From Crocodylus rhombifer (taxonomy: Eukaryota; Chordata; Crocodylia; Crocodylidae): 64,000 nucleotides of DNA. Positions 1 to 10,675 of the stretch are shown here, in pieces. The DNA lies in contig JAVSML010000046.1 in the NCBI GenBank assembly GCA_038503035.1, forward strand, positions 627,662 to 691,661, read 5' to 3'. Numbering within the stretch: the first letter of the stretch is position 1; each line of letters begins with the position of its first letter. The notes below the pieces were generated by a model. The model worked only from the letters and a program-made list of their open reading frames with translations. It was not told the origin of the DNA and made no database searches. Made by a program: the position numbers and the translations under genes.

Positions 1-164
1 GTACGTACGTGTGTTTGAACACAGTAACAGAGTCAGCACGTTTTTGTAGAAAAGCCATGAAACAAGTGCTGATAGTCTGCCTGGGATTGTACTGCTTTGA
101 TGACAAATCTCACATTGTATTGGGTTTTTAAATTAATGCTACATGATCTTTCTAGGCACTTTGG

Positions 165-2078
165 CTAGGGACAGACATTACACATAAGCCAGTTTAAGTG
201 ATCAGAAACCGGTTTAAACCTGTAACAGAACTGAAGTTCAGTGTACATAAACCAGTTTCAGAATGGCCGAAACCAGTTTGAAATAAACTTGGTTGAATGT
301 AGTATCAGACTTAATGGAGTGAGCTCAAACCAGTTTATGCAACCTTCTTGGTTTAAGTTAAACCAGAGTACCCCACCATCTCGGCATGGTCTCTGGGCTG
401 GGTCCTCTGCTCCAGTGGAGCTGGGCTGGCCCCACCTCTCTGCTCCCCAGCCAGAGCAGGGGCAGGGACCTGGCCAGACGCTGGCCCAGAAGGGAGAAGG
501 AAAGAAGTTTATTCCTGCTCCGCCTCCCTTCCCTTTCCCACCAGCATGGATCCGCACTTCTCTGCTGGCTGCTCCAGTGGTGGAGGCATGGCCAGCTCCA
601 GCAGTACCCTGTCCTGAGTTGGCCAGGGAGGAGTTTAATTTCTCCCTCCCTGATCTACCGGCAGGGACCCAAGCTGGGGTCTGCCAGGCACTCCCCTCCT
701 CGCTGCTGCAGCGGCCGAGCTAGGTGCAGCCAAACACCGGATGGCCTGGCCCCAAGGGAGCGGGGAGTGGAGTTATTTTCCCCTCTATCCCCGGGGGATC
801 ACATCTGGGTCTGCCCACCCTGACTGCTGCCACTTACTCCCTGCTTGGGGAAAGCGGTAAAATAAGACCCTTCTCCCCTACCGCCGGATGCTAGAGGGAG
901 TGGGGAATAATCCTGCTCCCTGCCCCCACCTAAGGGGCCCTGTTGGCTGGTCTCTGGCCAGGCACCTGCCCAGGTGCTGAAGGGCAGGGCTCTTGATGGG
1001 GCCAGCAGCCCCTATCACAGTGTCCAGGTAGTGCAAACCTCTTCCTGGCCAGAAGCGTGAGCCACTCCCCAAGCCCCCCAGCACGGCTCCCCACAGGGAA
1101 GGGGCCCGCGCTCTGGGAAACCATAACGGGGCTGTTGTCCACATCACAGTCTCTCCCTACCCCCGCCTCTCTGCTCCTCTGGCCAGGCAGGGGAGAAGCC
1201 AGAGGTTGGCTGGCAGGGCCCCTTAGGCGGGGGAAACAGGGAGCGGGGTTATTCGCCACCCTGTGCCCAGGGGCTGCAGCAGGACCTGCCTGCCCTGACC
1301 GCCACCGCTTTCTCTGTGCCCAGGGAAAGTGGTGGAATAACAACTGTCATGGTTTCCTGGAGTGCAAGCCCCTTCCCAGCAGGCGACTGTACTGCGGGTG
1401 CTTGGAGAGAGGCTTGTGCATCCAGCTGGGAAGACGCTCGCACTTCCTGGACATCATGACAGGGGCTGCTGTCCCCAAGAGCCCTGCCCCCTCGCTGCTA
1501 CAGTGCCTGGGAGGGGGCATGGCAGGAGGCTGGTTGGCAGGGGCAAGGAGCAGGGTTATTTCCCCCTCCCTCCAACGTCCAGTGGAGGGGGCAGGAGGAG
1601 GTATTATTGGCTGATTGCCCCAAGCAGGGAGTGAGTGGTGGCAGTTGAGGGGGGCAGACCCAGCTGCAGTCCCTCGGGAGTAGAGGGGGGAAATAATCCC
1701 CTTCCCTGCCCCCTCTGCCTCAAGGTCCATGCTGGCCAGTGTTTGGCCATGCCTGGCTCTGCCACTGCAGCCACAAGGGGGGAGAGCCAGCAGGCCCCAG
1801 CCCAGTCCATGTTGGTTGGACAGGGAGGGGGGAATTAAAACCCTCCCTGGCCAGGTCAGCACAGCCTTTTGCACCCCCCCCCCCCTCTCCCCTGCAGCCA
1901 AAGGTGCATTTTAGTGCCCTCCAGCTCCTGGTCTGAGCAACTGCAGGCACGTGCCTGCATTTCCTCAGTCCAGAGGGAATGTTTGTGCACTTGCAAATTG
2001 GTTCAGCCTAGGCACGTTAGACTAACCTGCAAAGATTGAATCAATTCAGGCTCTGACTTTTTGAATGTCTGTCCCTAG
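165..2078. mobile_element. Non-autonomous DNA transposon with terminal inverted repeats, about 1.9 kb
   Basis: The left end reads CTAGGGACAGACATT and the right end is its inverse, AATGTCTGTCCCTAG, so the stretch is bounded by about 15 bp of inverted repeat. Subterminal DNA (about 180-350) is rich in the motif AACCAGTTT and its variants. The core (about 380-1930) is very GC-rich and holds several diverged internal repeats built around a GGGAGCGGGGTTATT-like motif. No transposase can be read; the open frames in the core are low-complexity, overlap on both strands and match no family I know. No clear target duplication was seen beyond a palindromic TA or CTAG. An inverted relative lies at 25079-25945. 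Superfamily not assigned. Confidence 0.75.
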
Positions 2079-2773
2079 CGTATAAGTACACAAGGCATCA
2101 ATGTCTAGTCTAAGAAACTTACTACATCACAAAAAAAGACAAACAAACACTGTTTAGCAAATGTAGAAGTCCCTGAAATGGCAGGAAACTGTTTTTATGG
2201 CGCACACAGTTGAACATTAAAACACTCTTACAGAAAAGGTGAGACATTTGCAAGGTTTCCTCAATGACAACTTAAGACTGACACTACCATACTTCCTGTA
2301 AGGAAAATTTGCCTTTCATATAGCGTGACAAAATAGTTTGAGAGGGAGGGGGAGCTTTTAAAGCTCTTTCCAGGTTAAATCAGCATTACCCCCTTCCAAT
2401 TTGCAGAGTTCCCTTTTAAAGGGCCAGAAACTCCATACTTCCACTTCTACAGGTGGTAAACATTTTAGTTTGCTGTTCCTCACCCCCTCACTACTGTAGC
2501 AACAAAGATGACTGCTTTTCATTTATTTTCCTTAACACTTGGCAGTCAGTCAGACAGTCATCAAGAGTGGGTAGAGCCCCATACAATATGCTAGCAAGCG
2601 ACTGTGAGTTTAACTCATACACGAGTAGCTAGGAGGAGACTATTAAAAGGAACTGAACAGTATTTCATCATAATTGCAGCAGAGCCACAATAGTTTCCAA
2701 AAGGTTTAGGATGCGATTTTTTGTAAGGTGTATCAGATTCCCCCCATCACAAAATTAGCATTTTTTTGATTTT
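2079..2773. other. RAB27B intronic DNA, nothing recognised
   Basis: AT-rich single-copy-looking sequence, with no exon, RNA gene or repeat that I can support. By position it belongs to intron 3 of RAB27B, between exon 3 and an exon 4 outside the window. Confidence 0.4.
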
Positions 2774-3070
2774 GGGTGTCTATACACATGCTCAGGGGGG
2801 AGGTGCATTATAATGTGAGTGGCTCTCAAATAGCTGTTCTAATTAAAATGCCGTAGCCTCATGTATATTCAGCATCTTGTGTTTCAAAATGGGTGTGGGG
2901 GCGCTTTACCTAAAGTTCATTCGACAAGTTTAAAAGTGCCCCCATCACTATTCTGAAACATGGAACACTGAATAAACATGATGGTAAGGCGTGCTGCAGA
3001 GTCCTAATTAAAACGCTCCAGCATACTCCACTATGGCATGTTGGAGCACATGTATAGGTAGGCACCCTTT
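2774..3070. mobile_element. MITE-like element, about 300 bp
   Basis: The left end GGGTGTCTATACACATGCTC is mirrored at the right by GAGCACATGTATAGG followed by GGCACCC. The interior shares blocks (TCTAATTAAAA, GTGCCCCCATCAC-like) with the interrupted element at 33831-34985, so the two are copies of one family. It has no coding capacity. It sits 70 bp from the donor side of RAB27B exon 3. Confidence 0.65.
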
Positions 3071-3140
3071 AAGACTTAAGCAGTTAAAATGCTCGTGTTT
3101 GATTTGAGGAACAGGAGACAGGATAAGTTCTTATTGTTAC

Positions 3141-3226
3141 CTTTCCTGCCCAGCTGTGTCCCAAAGCTGGAGATGTACTTTGAAGGCTTTCCCTGAAGAT
3201 CCATTGGGTCCTCTGCTGTTGTATAC
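3141..3226 (-). CDS. RAB27B: RAB27B coding exon 3 (partial gene)
   Basis: This 86-nt exon continues the small GTPase begun in 9378-9530. It reads V-Y-N-S-R-G-P-N-G-S-S-G-K-A-F-K, then V-H-L-Q-L-W-D-T-A-G-Q-E and AG of the next codon, which is residues 52-79 plus part of 80. It carries the WDTAGQE switch II / G3 motif with catalytic Gln78, and the Rab27-type insertion before it. The acceptor is TTTTTTCATTAG|GTA and the donor AAAG|GTAACA, both on the minus strand. Phase matches exon 2 exactly (exon 2 ends on a complete codon). The sequence fits RAB27B better than RAB27A (GPNGSSGKAFKVHLQLWDTA). Rab27B recruits effectors that move and dock secretory granules and exosome-producing compartments. 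Exon 4 (RSLTTAFFRDAMG region) is not in this window, so it must lie left of base 1. Confidence 0.93.
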
Positions 3227-3765
3227 CTAATGAAAAAAGAATTGGCTGACTTTAGTCAATAAAGTCATTTCCTGCTTGTATTAAGCTTTTTAAGTACAGC
3301 ACATCATCAACTCATTTTACTGCATTGAAACCAGTAAAACCAAGAGAGGATTAGAAGTTAGGTATTTAAATAAAATTGATTCCTACAGAAATTTGCATGC
3401 AAGAGCATTCTGCTTGAATGGGCCGCCTATGATATTTCTAAACCAGAAAGCTAATAGTGTGCTTGAAATGAAAGGATTAAAAACGCACATAAATTGTCTT
3501 CAAATCCTAATTCTGCTAATCTTGGTATGCACGTACACTGAATAGACTTCTAGATTTAATTTAATTGCTATTCTTATAAATGGTTTAGAGTGGCTGACAA
3601 GATTGATCAAGAAATGGGTATTTCCCTAATGAATATATTAAGCATTTAATGTCTTTCTTATTAATGGAATTGCAAAAACACTGTGCATGAAGAAGGTATT
3701 GTGACCTTTTCTTGAAGCTCACTCCTTAACTGTAACAACATCTCTTTTCAATAAGCTATTATTCA
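3227..3765. other. RAB27B intron 2, proximal part
   Basis: AT-rich intronic sequence beginning with the polypyrimidine tract and acceptor of exon 3 (minus strand). No repeat or RNA gene recognised. Confidence 0.5.
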
Positions 3766-5290
3766 CAGATTCATGAATTGTGAGGGTCTCGAAGGGACCT
3801 CGCAGATCATCAGGTCCAGCCCCCTCTGCTCTAGGTAGGAAAACAACTGGAGTCAAGTGACTCCAGTGAGGTGATTGTTCAGTCTCCTCTTGAAAACCTC
3901 CAGGGTAGGTGACTGCACCACCTATGGAGGGAGTTCATTCCACAGTCTGGACACCCTGACTGCAAAGGAATTTTTCCTGGTATTAAGTATGAAGTGGTCT
4001 TCCAGGAGTTTATATCCATTGGTCCTGTTCTTCTCCAGGGGTGCCCTGGTGAACATCTGTTCATTAAGCTCCTGATGCACTCCTCTGATATAGAGGTAAG
4101 TTTCTATCAAGTCTCCTCTCAACCTTCTCTTCTTTAAGCTAAAGAGGCCCAGATCCCTCAGCCTGTCTTTGTATAGCTTGCCTTGCAAGTCCCTTATCAT
4201 ATAGGTGGCTCTTCTCTGGACCCTCTCAAGTTTTTCCACAACCTTATTGAAGTGTGGCACCCAGAACTGGATGTAGTACTCCACCTGCAATTTCACCAGT
4301 GCTTAGTACAGCCCGAGTATCATTTCCTTAGTTTTATATAAGATGCATCAGTTGATGAATGCCAGCGTGTTGTTTGCCCTGCTGGCCACTGCATTGCACT
4401 GACAGCTCATGTTCATGCAATCGTCAATCATTACCCCTAGTTCCTGTTTAGCCATAGTGAAAGTCAAGCTGTCACCTCCAAGTCTGTACGTATGTTGAGG
4501 GTTATTTGCCCCCAGATGGAGCACCTTACACTTGGAAGTGTTAAACTTCATCTAGTTCTCGTCTGCCCAACTCCCTAGCCTGTCCAGGTCCACCTGTATC
4601 TGCAATCTCTCTTCTGGCATGGCCACACTGCCCCATAACTTGGTGTCATCCATTAACTTGGCCAGCAAACTTTTCACTCCCCTATCCAAATCATTGATAA
4701 AGATATTGAAAAGCACCAGTCCAAGCACGGACCCCTGAGGGACTCCACTGGCCACTTCGCACCAGGATGACACGGATCCATTCATGAGATTTCTCTGGGT
4801 CCTACCCTGTAACCAGTTTCTTCCACACTGAACCATCAAGCAGCTGAGCCCACAAACTTCCAGTTTTCCCACAATGAAATCATGGGATACTAGATCAAAA
4901 GCCTTTTGGAAGTCTAGGTATGTAGCATCTACCTTGTCTCCCATTTCCATGTGGTGACAGACCTGGTAGCAGAAGGAGATGAGATTGGTAAGACAAGACC
5001 TACCCAAGACAAAGCCATGTTGGCTGTCATTCAGAATCTTACCTTCCGTGAGTGTATCACATTCTTTAATGAGCTTTTCCAGGATTTTCCCTGGGATAGA
5101 GGGTAGGCTGACTGGCCTATAGTTGCCCAGATCCACCCTCTTCCCCTTCTTGGAGATGGGCACAATGTTGTCCCTCTTCCACTCCTCAGGGATCTCTCCA
5201 GTGCACCACAAATTCTGAAAGAGCTTTGCCAGGGGTTCCACGATGACCTCTGCCAGCTCCTTCAGCACTCGTGGATGGAGTTCAGCACAC
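3766..5290 (-). mobile_element. CR1 LINE fragment, 5'-truncated, decayed
   Basis: On the minus strand this is the 3' part of a CR1-type non-LTR retrotransposon. Block 5268-4552 reads reverse transcriptase: [59 protein letters not shown] and then a degraded active site, LMDDTKL where FADD is expected. Blocks at 4551-4348 and 4296-3922 carry the C-terminal region (RVQRRAT-MIR, GLFSLKKRRLRGDLIETY), in frames broken by stops or indels. The 3' end lies near 3766, with the usual GAAGGGACCTC-type CR1 terminal region. It is inserted antisense to no host exon, in RAB27B intron 2. An older subfamily than the copy at 56505. Confidence 0.9.
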
Positions 5291-5759
5291 TCACATTTTA
5301 TAATGTCTTATAAAAGACATTAAAGTTGTGCTGTTAGAGGTAGCAAGGTGGCAACACAACCTAGTTAGAGCAAGGCAGATTGAATTTTTTTTGGTGACAG
5401 TGATGTCTGGCAATTTCCTTTGAGAGGATGAACACACATATTCACAATTGTAACTTTCAATGTTTTTACTCTTTGACTGTTGTTGCTTTTCTGCCCTCAA
5501 TGGCAGATACTCGAAGTGATATGATGCAGGAACCACAATAAGTTCTGTGGATTGTAACAGCAGGCTGGCCAAAGTACTGCCAGGCAGGATATGGCTGTTG
5601 GAACCTCTGTTACCGTGGGAAGTTCAACTTAGCATGCCACTAAATACACTGTAGAAGCACTTCCGGTCCACTTCTGGGTTCGCTGCCGAGCATGTGGGAT
5701 GCTCCATTCACCCCAGCATTGCAGCATTCGTGAGCCACGCTGGTACCTTGAGGTATGTA
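5291..5759. other. Intronic sequence, nothing recognised
   Basis: Intron 2 of RAB27B. Contains a short ATAATGTCTTATAAAAGACATT inverted stretch at about 5298 just beyond the CR1. No gene supported. Confidence 0.35.
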
Positions 5760-5925
5760 GAAAAAACATTTAAAGCTGTGTCTATGGCTGAATCAATGAT
5801 CCTCTGAATCAGCACTGAGTCTTTGGATTGGGCTGAATTGAATCAGGGACAGTGATCCGAATCAACGAATTGAATCACTGTCCCCAACTTGGGCTGAATC
5901 TGATTCAAATATAGCCCTACTATTT
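5760..5925. mobile_element. hAT-family fragment (GAATCTGATT-rich)
   Basis: The stretch is full of GAATCA / TTGATTC and GGCTGAATCTGATTC words and contains CACTGTCC next to GATTCAAT. The same vocabulary makes up the subterminal regions of the hAT element at 33917-34719, so I read it as a fragment of that family. The ends are not visible. Confidence 0.5.
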
Positions 5926-6305
5926 ACATTGATCTAAGTGCAAATAGCACAGAAGCTCCAGGAAGGTTAGATTCATCAAAAAATGGCCAACCTGATTTAA
6001 TTTAGCTGTACCTTAGAGTTGCACCAAGTTAGATTGGGTACAGTCAGACTGATCTAACTGAACTTCTGTAGATGTTCCGACTGCACCCCTGGGCCTGGGA
6101 AAGCCCAGCCGCTGGCACCAATCCTAGAGCTGCACTTTTCCTCCTGCCCTGGCACCAGGCTTTTTTTAGCCCCCTGGCCCCTCCTCTTCTAATTAGACAG
6201 ACAAACCTATCTATTTACTGAGTTGTATTGGCAGGGAGGAGGAAGCATTTTTAACTCATTCTAACCCCCCAAGCTTCTAGATGTAGTGTCTGTACAAAGC
6301 CTTAG
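5926..6305. mobile_element. Fragment of a TIR element related to 21011-21506
   Basis: Shares ordered blocks with 21114-21506: GATCTAAGTGCAA, ACAGAAG(C/T)TC, AAAAATGGC, GACTGATCTAACTGAA, and GGGAAAGCCCA followed by CTGGC. The right end resembles the right terminus of that copy (CCCCCCAAGC-TTCTAGA). The left terminus is missing, so this is a truncated copy. No coding capacity. Confidence 0.55.
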
Positions 6306-6718
6306 AGCCAGAAAAAGTTGTCAGAAATCTCTTCGCAGATTCTAACAGTGGGGCTGGGTTGCTGGAAGGTGTCTAATGTTCATGTTAGAAGTGCTTTAGG
6401 AGAGTGAGTGTACTCCAGAAAAAGTGTATGAAATGGTACCTCCTTATGCCAGAGATCTTAGCTTGGTGTGTTAATCTTGCAGGTTTATTGATGAGACACA
6501 AAAACTAAACACTAAATTTACAGATCTAGTGATGCAGATCTGTAAATTGTTCATTACATCAAGATTCACTTCCATTCCTATTTAGTGAGCTAAACAGGAA
6601 TGGAAATGAATCTCAGTGTAATGAACAATGGAGAACATGAACAGGGCAGCTCTAAGAGGGTCACTCACCCAGCTTCCTGAACTAGGACAGTCTGTTCTCA
6701 GTTCAGGCTTTCAAAATA
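6306..6718. other. Intronic sequence, nothing recognised
   Basis: RAB27B intron 2. At about 6515-6630 there is a loose inverted arrangement (CAGATCTGTAAATTGTTCATTACA and a later TGTAATGAACAATG), which suggests another small palindromic repeat. No gene. Confidence 0.35.
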
Positions 6719-7055
6719 CAGGCATACCTCATTTTATTGCGCTTCGCTTTATTGTGCTTCGCAGATATTGCGTTTTTTACAAATTGAAGGTTTGTGGCAA
6801 CCCTGTGTCGAGCAAGTCTATCGGCGCCATTTTTCCAACAGCATTTTTTTAGCAATAAAGTATTTTTTAATTAAGGTATGTACATTGTTTTTTTAGACAT
6901 AATGCTATTGCACACTTAATAGACTACAGTATAGTGTAAACATAACTTTTATATGCACTGGGAAATCAAAAAATTCATGTGACTTGCTTTATTGCGATAT
7001 TTACTTTATTGCGGTGGTCTGGAACCGAACCTGCAATATCTCCGAGGTACGCCTG
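6719..7055. mobile_element. Tigger1-type (pogo/Tc1-mariner) element, internally deleted
   Basis: Starts CAGGCATACCTCATTTTATT and ends CTCCGAGGTACGCCTG, flanked on each side by TA (6717-6718 and 7056-7057), the expected target duplication for Tc1/mariner/pogo. The left about 130 bp (GCTTCGCTTTATTGTGC, GCAGATATTGCG, AATTGAAGGTTTGTGGCAAC, GGCGCCATTTTTCCAACAGC) and the right about 200 bp (GGTATGTACATTG, AGACATAATGCTATTGCACA, GGTGGTCTGGAACCGAAC) match what I remember of mammalian Tigger1 ends almost base for base. The transposase gene is deleted, with the join near 6840-6860. Non-autonomous; in RAB27B intron 2. Confidence 0.88.
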
Positions 7056-7057
7056 TA

Positions 7058-8419
7058 GGTTTTATTCCTCATGAAGAGGTTTCACAGTCCAACAAACAAG
7101 TCAACCCAAACCCGGGGAAACAAGTAACCCATCCACCCACCTAGAACCCACTGCCTTCTTGCACCAGGAGGAGGAACCTACTGCCCCTGTGCTTCTCTCC
7201 AGCGCTACTGTCTGTGCTCTCCCATCTGTACCCCTTGCTGGAGATTTTAAATTTTTGTCATGGCTGTCTCCTCATTAGCTATTATCAGCTCCCGTTGGCT
7301 CCTAATCTCCCACTCAGGAAGACTATTATCTCCTGAGCCACTGCTACTGGGTTTCAGCCTCCTGATAGCCAAGTACCTCCTTACAGTATCCTTCTTTATT
7401 ATTAGCTTATGCTTTATAGTCTCAATACTGGTCCCTTTAAGAGTATGCTGCTATATTTATTTATCAGAATACAATTTTAAATTAGAACTGGGCAAAATTT
7501 TTTGAGAACTAGTTTTATTCAGTTTTCAGTTGGGAGTCATCTGGTACTACTCATGATTTCAGGCAAAAACTGGCAGAAATGAAAAGGTTCGTGAAAGGTC
7601 AAGACACTTAATTTTGACCTGTTTTGAGAGTTATTTGACTTAGAATCTGTTAAAGTTAAAATCCTAAAAATGATTTTTTTTAAATTTTGGCACAAACAAG
7701 ATGTTTTGGTTGACCAGCAGTAAACTTCCCTTTCAATTATGAGTTTCATTTGATGTCAGCCCAAAACAACTTTTGTGACGTGCTGGGAAAATTACTTCAT
7801 TCTTCCAGAATTCACTGAATTTCCAGTTTTAAAATTAATCTTATTTTTAGCTAATTCCTGATCTTGGTAAAAAGGAGGATTGCAGAGCATTTGTAACTTT
7901 TGAGTCTTTATTTTAAAATTTCAGCATAACTTTACAATCCTTTACAAAAGGATTTCTCTACAAAATTGGGAGAGCAGTACTTTTAGTTTATTCATCATCC
8001 TTTAAAGAAAGGTGTAGCATTTCTGCTAACTCTTTCATTCTGCCTATTATAGTGGATGCTTCCTATCTCTTAAAGTACTCAACATATATCATGAAATTCA
8101 AGAGCTTCTATTTGCATTTACCTTCTCCCCCTACTTCCCTACCATTGGAAATTGAAGAATTTGCCCAGTTTTAATGGGCAACCAATGTTAGGAGTGCAAG
8201 TAGAGGCCAGATTTCCTGATTCTGAATCCTGTATTTAAATTTTTCTTCAAGAAAGCTACAGGCATTGAAAACTGCATTTAACCCTTAATAATATTATGTA
8301 AAAGATGAAACTTGCATACACTGCTTTAACAAACACACACCAACCTAGCTTGGAAGAGAGAGTTTCATTAATGTCTTCACTACTGAATTGTGACCAACAG
8401 GAAATACAGACTGTCAAGT
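7058..8419. other. RAB27B intron 2, apparently unique sequence
   Basis: Moderately AT-rich, with no repeat that I can name. Short open frames here are not supported by codon pattern, motifs or splice context. Confidence 0.4.
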
Positions 8420-8655
8420 AGCAGGGTAGTCTAATGGATGAGCACAAGCTTGAAATCTGAGGACATCTGTAATGTTCCCAGTTTGCCACAGTTCTGTCAC
8501 GTTGGACAAGTTGTCACCTTTAAACCTATTTTGCCTCCCAAACTTCTCTTATCCTGTCTAATTAGTTTGTAAGCTACAAAGGCAATGACTATGCCTTGTC
8601 ATATGTTATTGCATCATCTAGCACAAGACCCTAATCTAGGCTGCCAGGCAACTTT
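8420..8655 (+). mobile_element. MIR-like tRNA-derived SINE, old copy
   Basis: The left part (AGTCTAATGGATGAGCACAAG) resembles a tRNA-derived promoter A-box region. It is followed by a core like MIR (CCAGTTTGCCACAG, TTGGACAAGTTGTCACCTTTAAACC) and a tail with GTAAGCTACAAAGGCAATGACTATG and AGCACAAGACCC, the CORE-SINE/L2-type 3' end common in amniotes. Diverged; boundaries approximate. Confidence 0.6.
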
Positions 8656-9377
8656 ATGAAAGTACTAGCTTCCTTCCCCTTGCCTCCTCCTAATTTTGAC
8701 TTGACCTAAGAAACTAAAATGTAGGGGGAAAAAAACAATATTCTAAAAGCAGCTAGAAGAGGAATAGCCCAGGGTTACCTAAAATTAGTTATCAGAAGTA
8801 CAAGGAACAGTCCAGTCTTACAATGGGCGGACCTAGGATTTTCAAAAGGGTGGCGCAGATGGTGTGGTGCTTCACCACATACAACACACCACATTTTTCT
8901 CCAGTTCAACTAGAATTTTTACTAAAATGCTGAGGGCCTAGTACTATATTATTCAGTTTAAGATCAAAGCAAGAACAAATATAACTATTAGACTGGGTAA
9001 GAGTTAAAACAGTCTGCAGAGCTGTGAAATATTTGGGAGACATTACCAGGAATGGCTAGCAGACAGCACAAATCACAAGAGAAAGCATAGCTTGATTTGT
9101 GGAACATCAAGACCCTTCAGAAGGATAGAGGTTCATTAACATGTGTGGAGCAGAGAGATCAGCAGAAATCAAGGAGATGATCATGAGCTGTAAAGTCAAC
9201 TGACTCCCGTGCTGCCTGAACAGAAAGGCCTCTGCCCCTCCACCCCGGCAGTTGGTTGTGAAGTTCAGATGGAGCAGAAATCAAAGGGGGAGTGGGGGTG
9301 CAGGTGTGCCCATGAGTCTCACATAAAATATGCTCTCAGAAGCATGGAATCTACATATCTACCATATAAAAACTTAC
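8656..9377. other. RAB27B intron 2, distal part
   Basis: Runs up to the donor of exon 2 (minus strand GTAAGT at 9377-9372). Nothing else recognised. Confidence 0.5.
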
Positions 9378-9530
9378 CACACGCTTTTCCCGAAAGTCAA
9401 TTCCTACTGTTGTGATGAATTTGGGGTTAAACTTGTTGTCTGTGTATCTATACAGAAATGTTGTCTTCCCAACCCCAGAGTCTCCAAGGGCCAGGAGTTT
9501 GATCAGATAGTCATAGTCCCCATCAGTCAT
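9378..9530 (-). CDS. RAB27B: RAB27B coding exon 2: start codon to switch I (partial gene)
   Basis: Encodes residues 1-51 of a Rab GTPase: [16 protein letters not shown], then [20 protein letters not shown] and [15 protein letters not shown]. The P-loop GDSGVGKT is at residues 16-23, and the switch I / G2 region TTVGIDF at 40-46. The residues [14 protein letters not shown] distinguish RAB27B from RAB27A. The ATG at 9530-9528 is the normal vertebrate start, and the sequence before it is spliced leader, so the start is secure. The exon ends in GTG|GTAAGT at 9378/9377, phase 0, and joins exon 3 at 3226. The product is a prenylated, membrane-attached GTPase controlling secretory granule and exosome docking. 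Only 79 of about 218 residues are in the window. Confidence 0.97.
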
Positions 9531-9549
9531 AGTGCTGATCTTTATGGAC
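9531..9549 (-). other. RAB27B: RAB27B 5' UTR part of exon 2 and its splice acceptor
   Basis: Nineteen nucleotides lie between the acceptor (CTTCTCTTTGTGCAG| on the minus strand, AG at 9551-9550) and the ATG. The strong pyrimidine tract and CAG show that at least one noncoding exon lies upstream, at higher coordinates. Confidence 0.85.
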
Positions 9550-10030
9550 CTGCACAAAGAGAAGAGAAGGTTAGGAAAAAAAAAATTAAAATTAAAAACG
9601 TGAGAGGCAAAGGAGTTTGTGGACTACAAACAGTCCTTGTTATGCCTGCTTTTTCCTTGGACCCAAAGAAGAATGCAATGCATTAGAAATCTTGCCTAAG
9701 CCTATTCCAACCATGCAGTTGGCCCACAAACATCCTTTCCTTACTTTATTTCCTGGACCATTACAGGAAGTGGTTGCACTTCTTAGACTTCTCGACTCCA
9801 GACAGCTGCTTTCTTCTGTTACTTTACAAGGCCTCTTTGTACTGGGGTTCCCTGAAAAACAGCTTCAGCTAGAGATGAAGGAAGTTCCTAAGCCTTTTGC
9901 TTTACTCAATCTTCTCTCATCCAACCACAGTAAATCATTAATTGCAAAAAGATACCTCCACCCTCCAACAGAAGTGCTATTCTCCAACCAGGAGAACATG
10001 CTAGGAAGCATTACTAAAAAGCCACGAAAG
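9550..10030. other. RAB27B intron 1, proximal
   Basis: No repeat or exon recognised. Contains short A-rich runs near 9578-9600. Confidence 0.4.
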
Positions 10031-10285
10031 CAGTAGTTCTCAACCTTTTTAGGTTCAAGGGATCCCTTGGAAAATGCCAGCTCTTAGCACTCTCTCATTG
10101 TTTGGCTACAGAAAAATAACAGAGCAATTCTGTTGCTGCAAAGAATGCAAAAAGACTGCAATAGGTCAGAGTGTTTTTAACACGATAAACTTCCTTTATG
10201 ATGTCTCTGGGTTTATCTTGTTCCGTGTTTTTCATGTTCACCTATTAGCACCAGCATTCCTTAGCACCCCTGGAAAGGATTACAC
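10031..10285. mobile_element. hAT-like fragment (left end intact)
   Basis: Begins CAGTAGTTCTCAACCTTTTT, a hAT-type terminus, and continues with ATGCCAGCTCTTAGCACTC and a region matching the order of blocks in 18380-18659 (AAATGTCAGCTCCTAGGTTTC there). The right terminus is missing. Confidence 0.5.
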
Positions 10286-10399
10286 ATTCTGTAAGGAATC
10301 TGCAGTTTCTCTCTTCCTCCTACTTCTGACATACTGACATAAGAGTCCCCTTTTAGTGTCTTTTATGTCCCTTGCCAGTTACACCCAAGCTTGTAGCTG

Positions 10400-10675
10400 G
10401 GTTATATTAATAGGAGCATCACTTGAAAATCAAGGGAAGTCAGAGTAATTCTTCCACTCTATTCAGCTCTGGGGAAGCTTCGCTGAGAGTACGACATGCA
10501 GTTTTGGGCCCCACACATCAAGGACGTGGACAATTTGGAAGGTGTGACAGTGATCATGGGCCTGAGAAGCAAAACTTATGAGGAAAGGTTGAAAGAAATA
10601 GTGTTATTTAGTTTGGAGAAGAGAAAAATGAGCAGGCGGTGGGATTTGAAAAGTTTTCAAATACCTGAAGACCAC
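10400..10675 (+). mobile_element. CR1 fragment, old
   Basis: Plus-strand remnant of the CR1 C-terminal region. It reads MQFWAPHIKDV-DNLEGV, SKTYEERLKEIVLFSLEKRKM and ends near the FKYLK-like stretch. Short and broken; both ends are lost. Confidence 0.7.

Noticed and set aside
241..1950. Numerous open frames in the GC-rich core of the first TIR element
   Set aside because: Overlapping on both strands, low complexity and Pro/Gly/Ala-rich, with no motif or splice logic. Expected by chance in GC-rich DNA.
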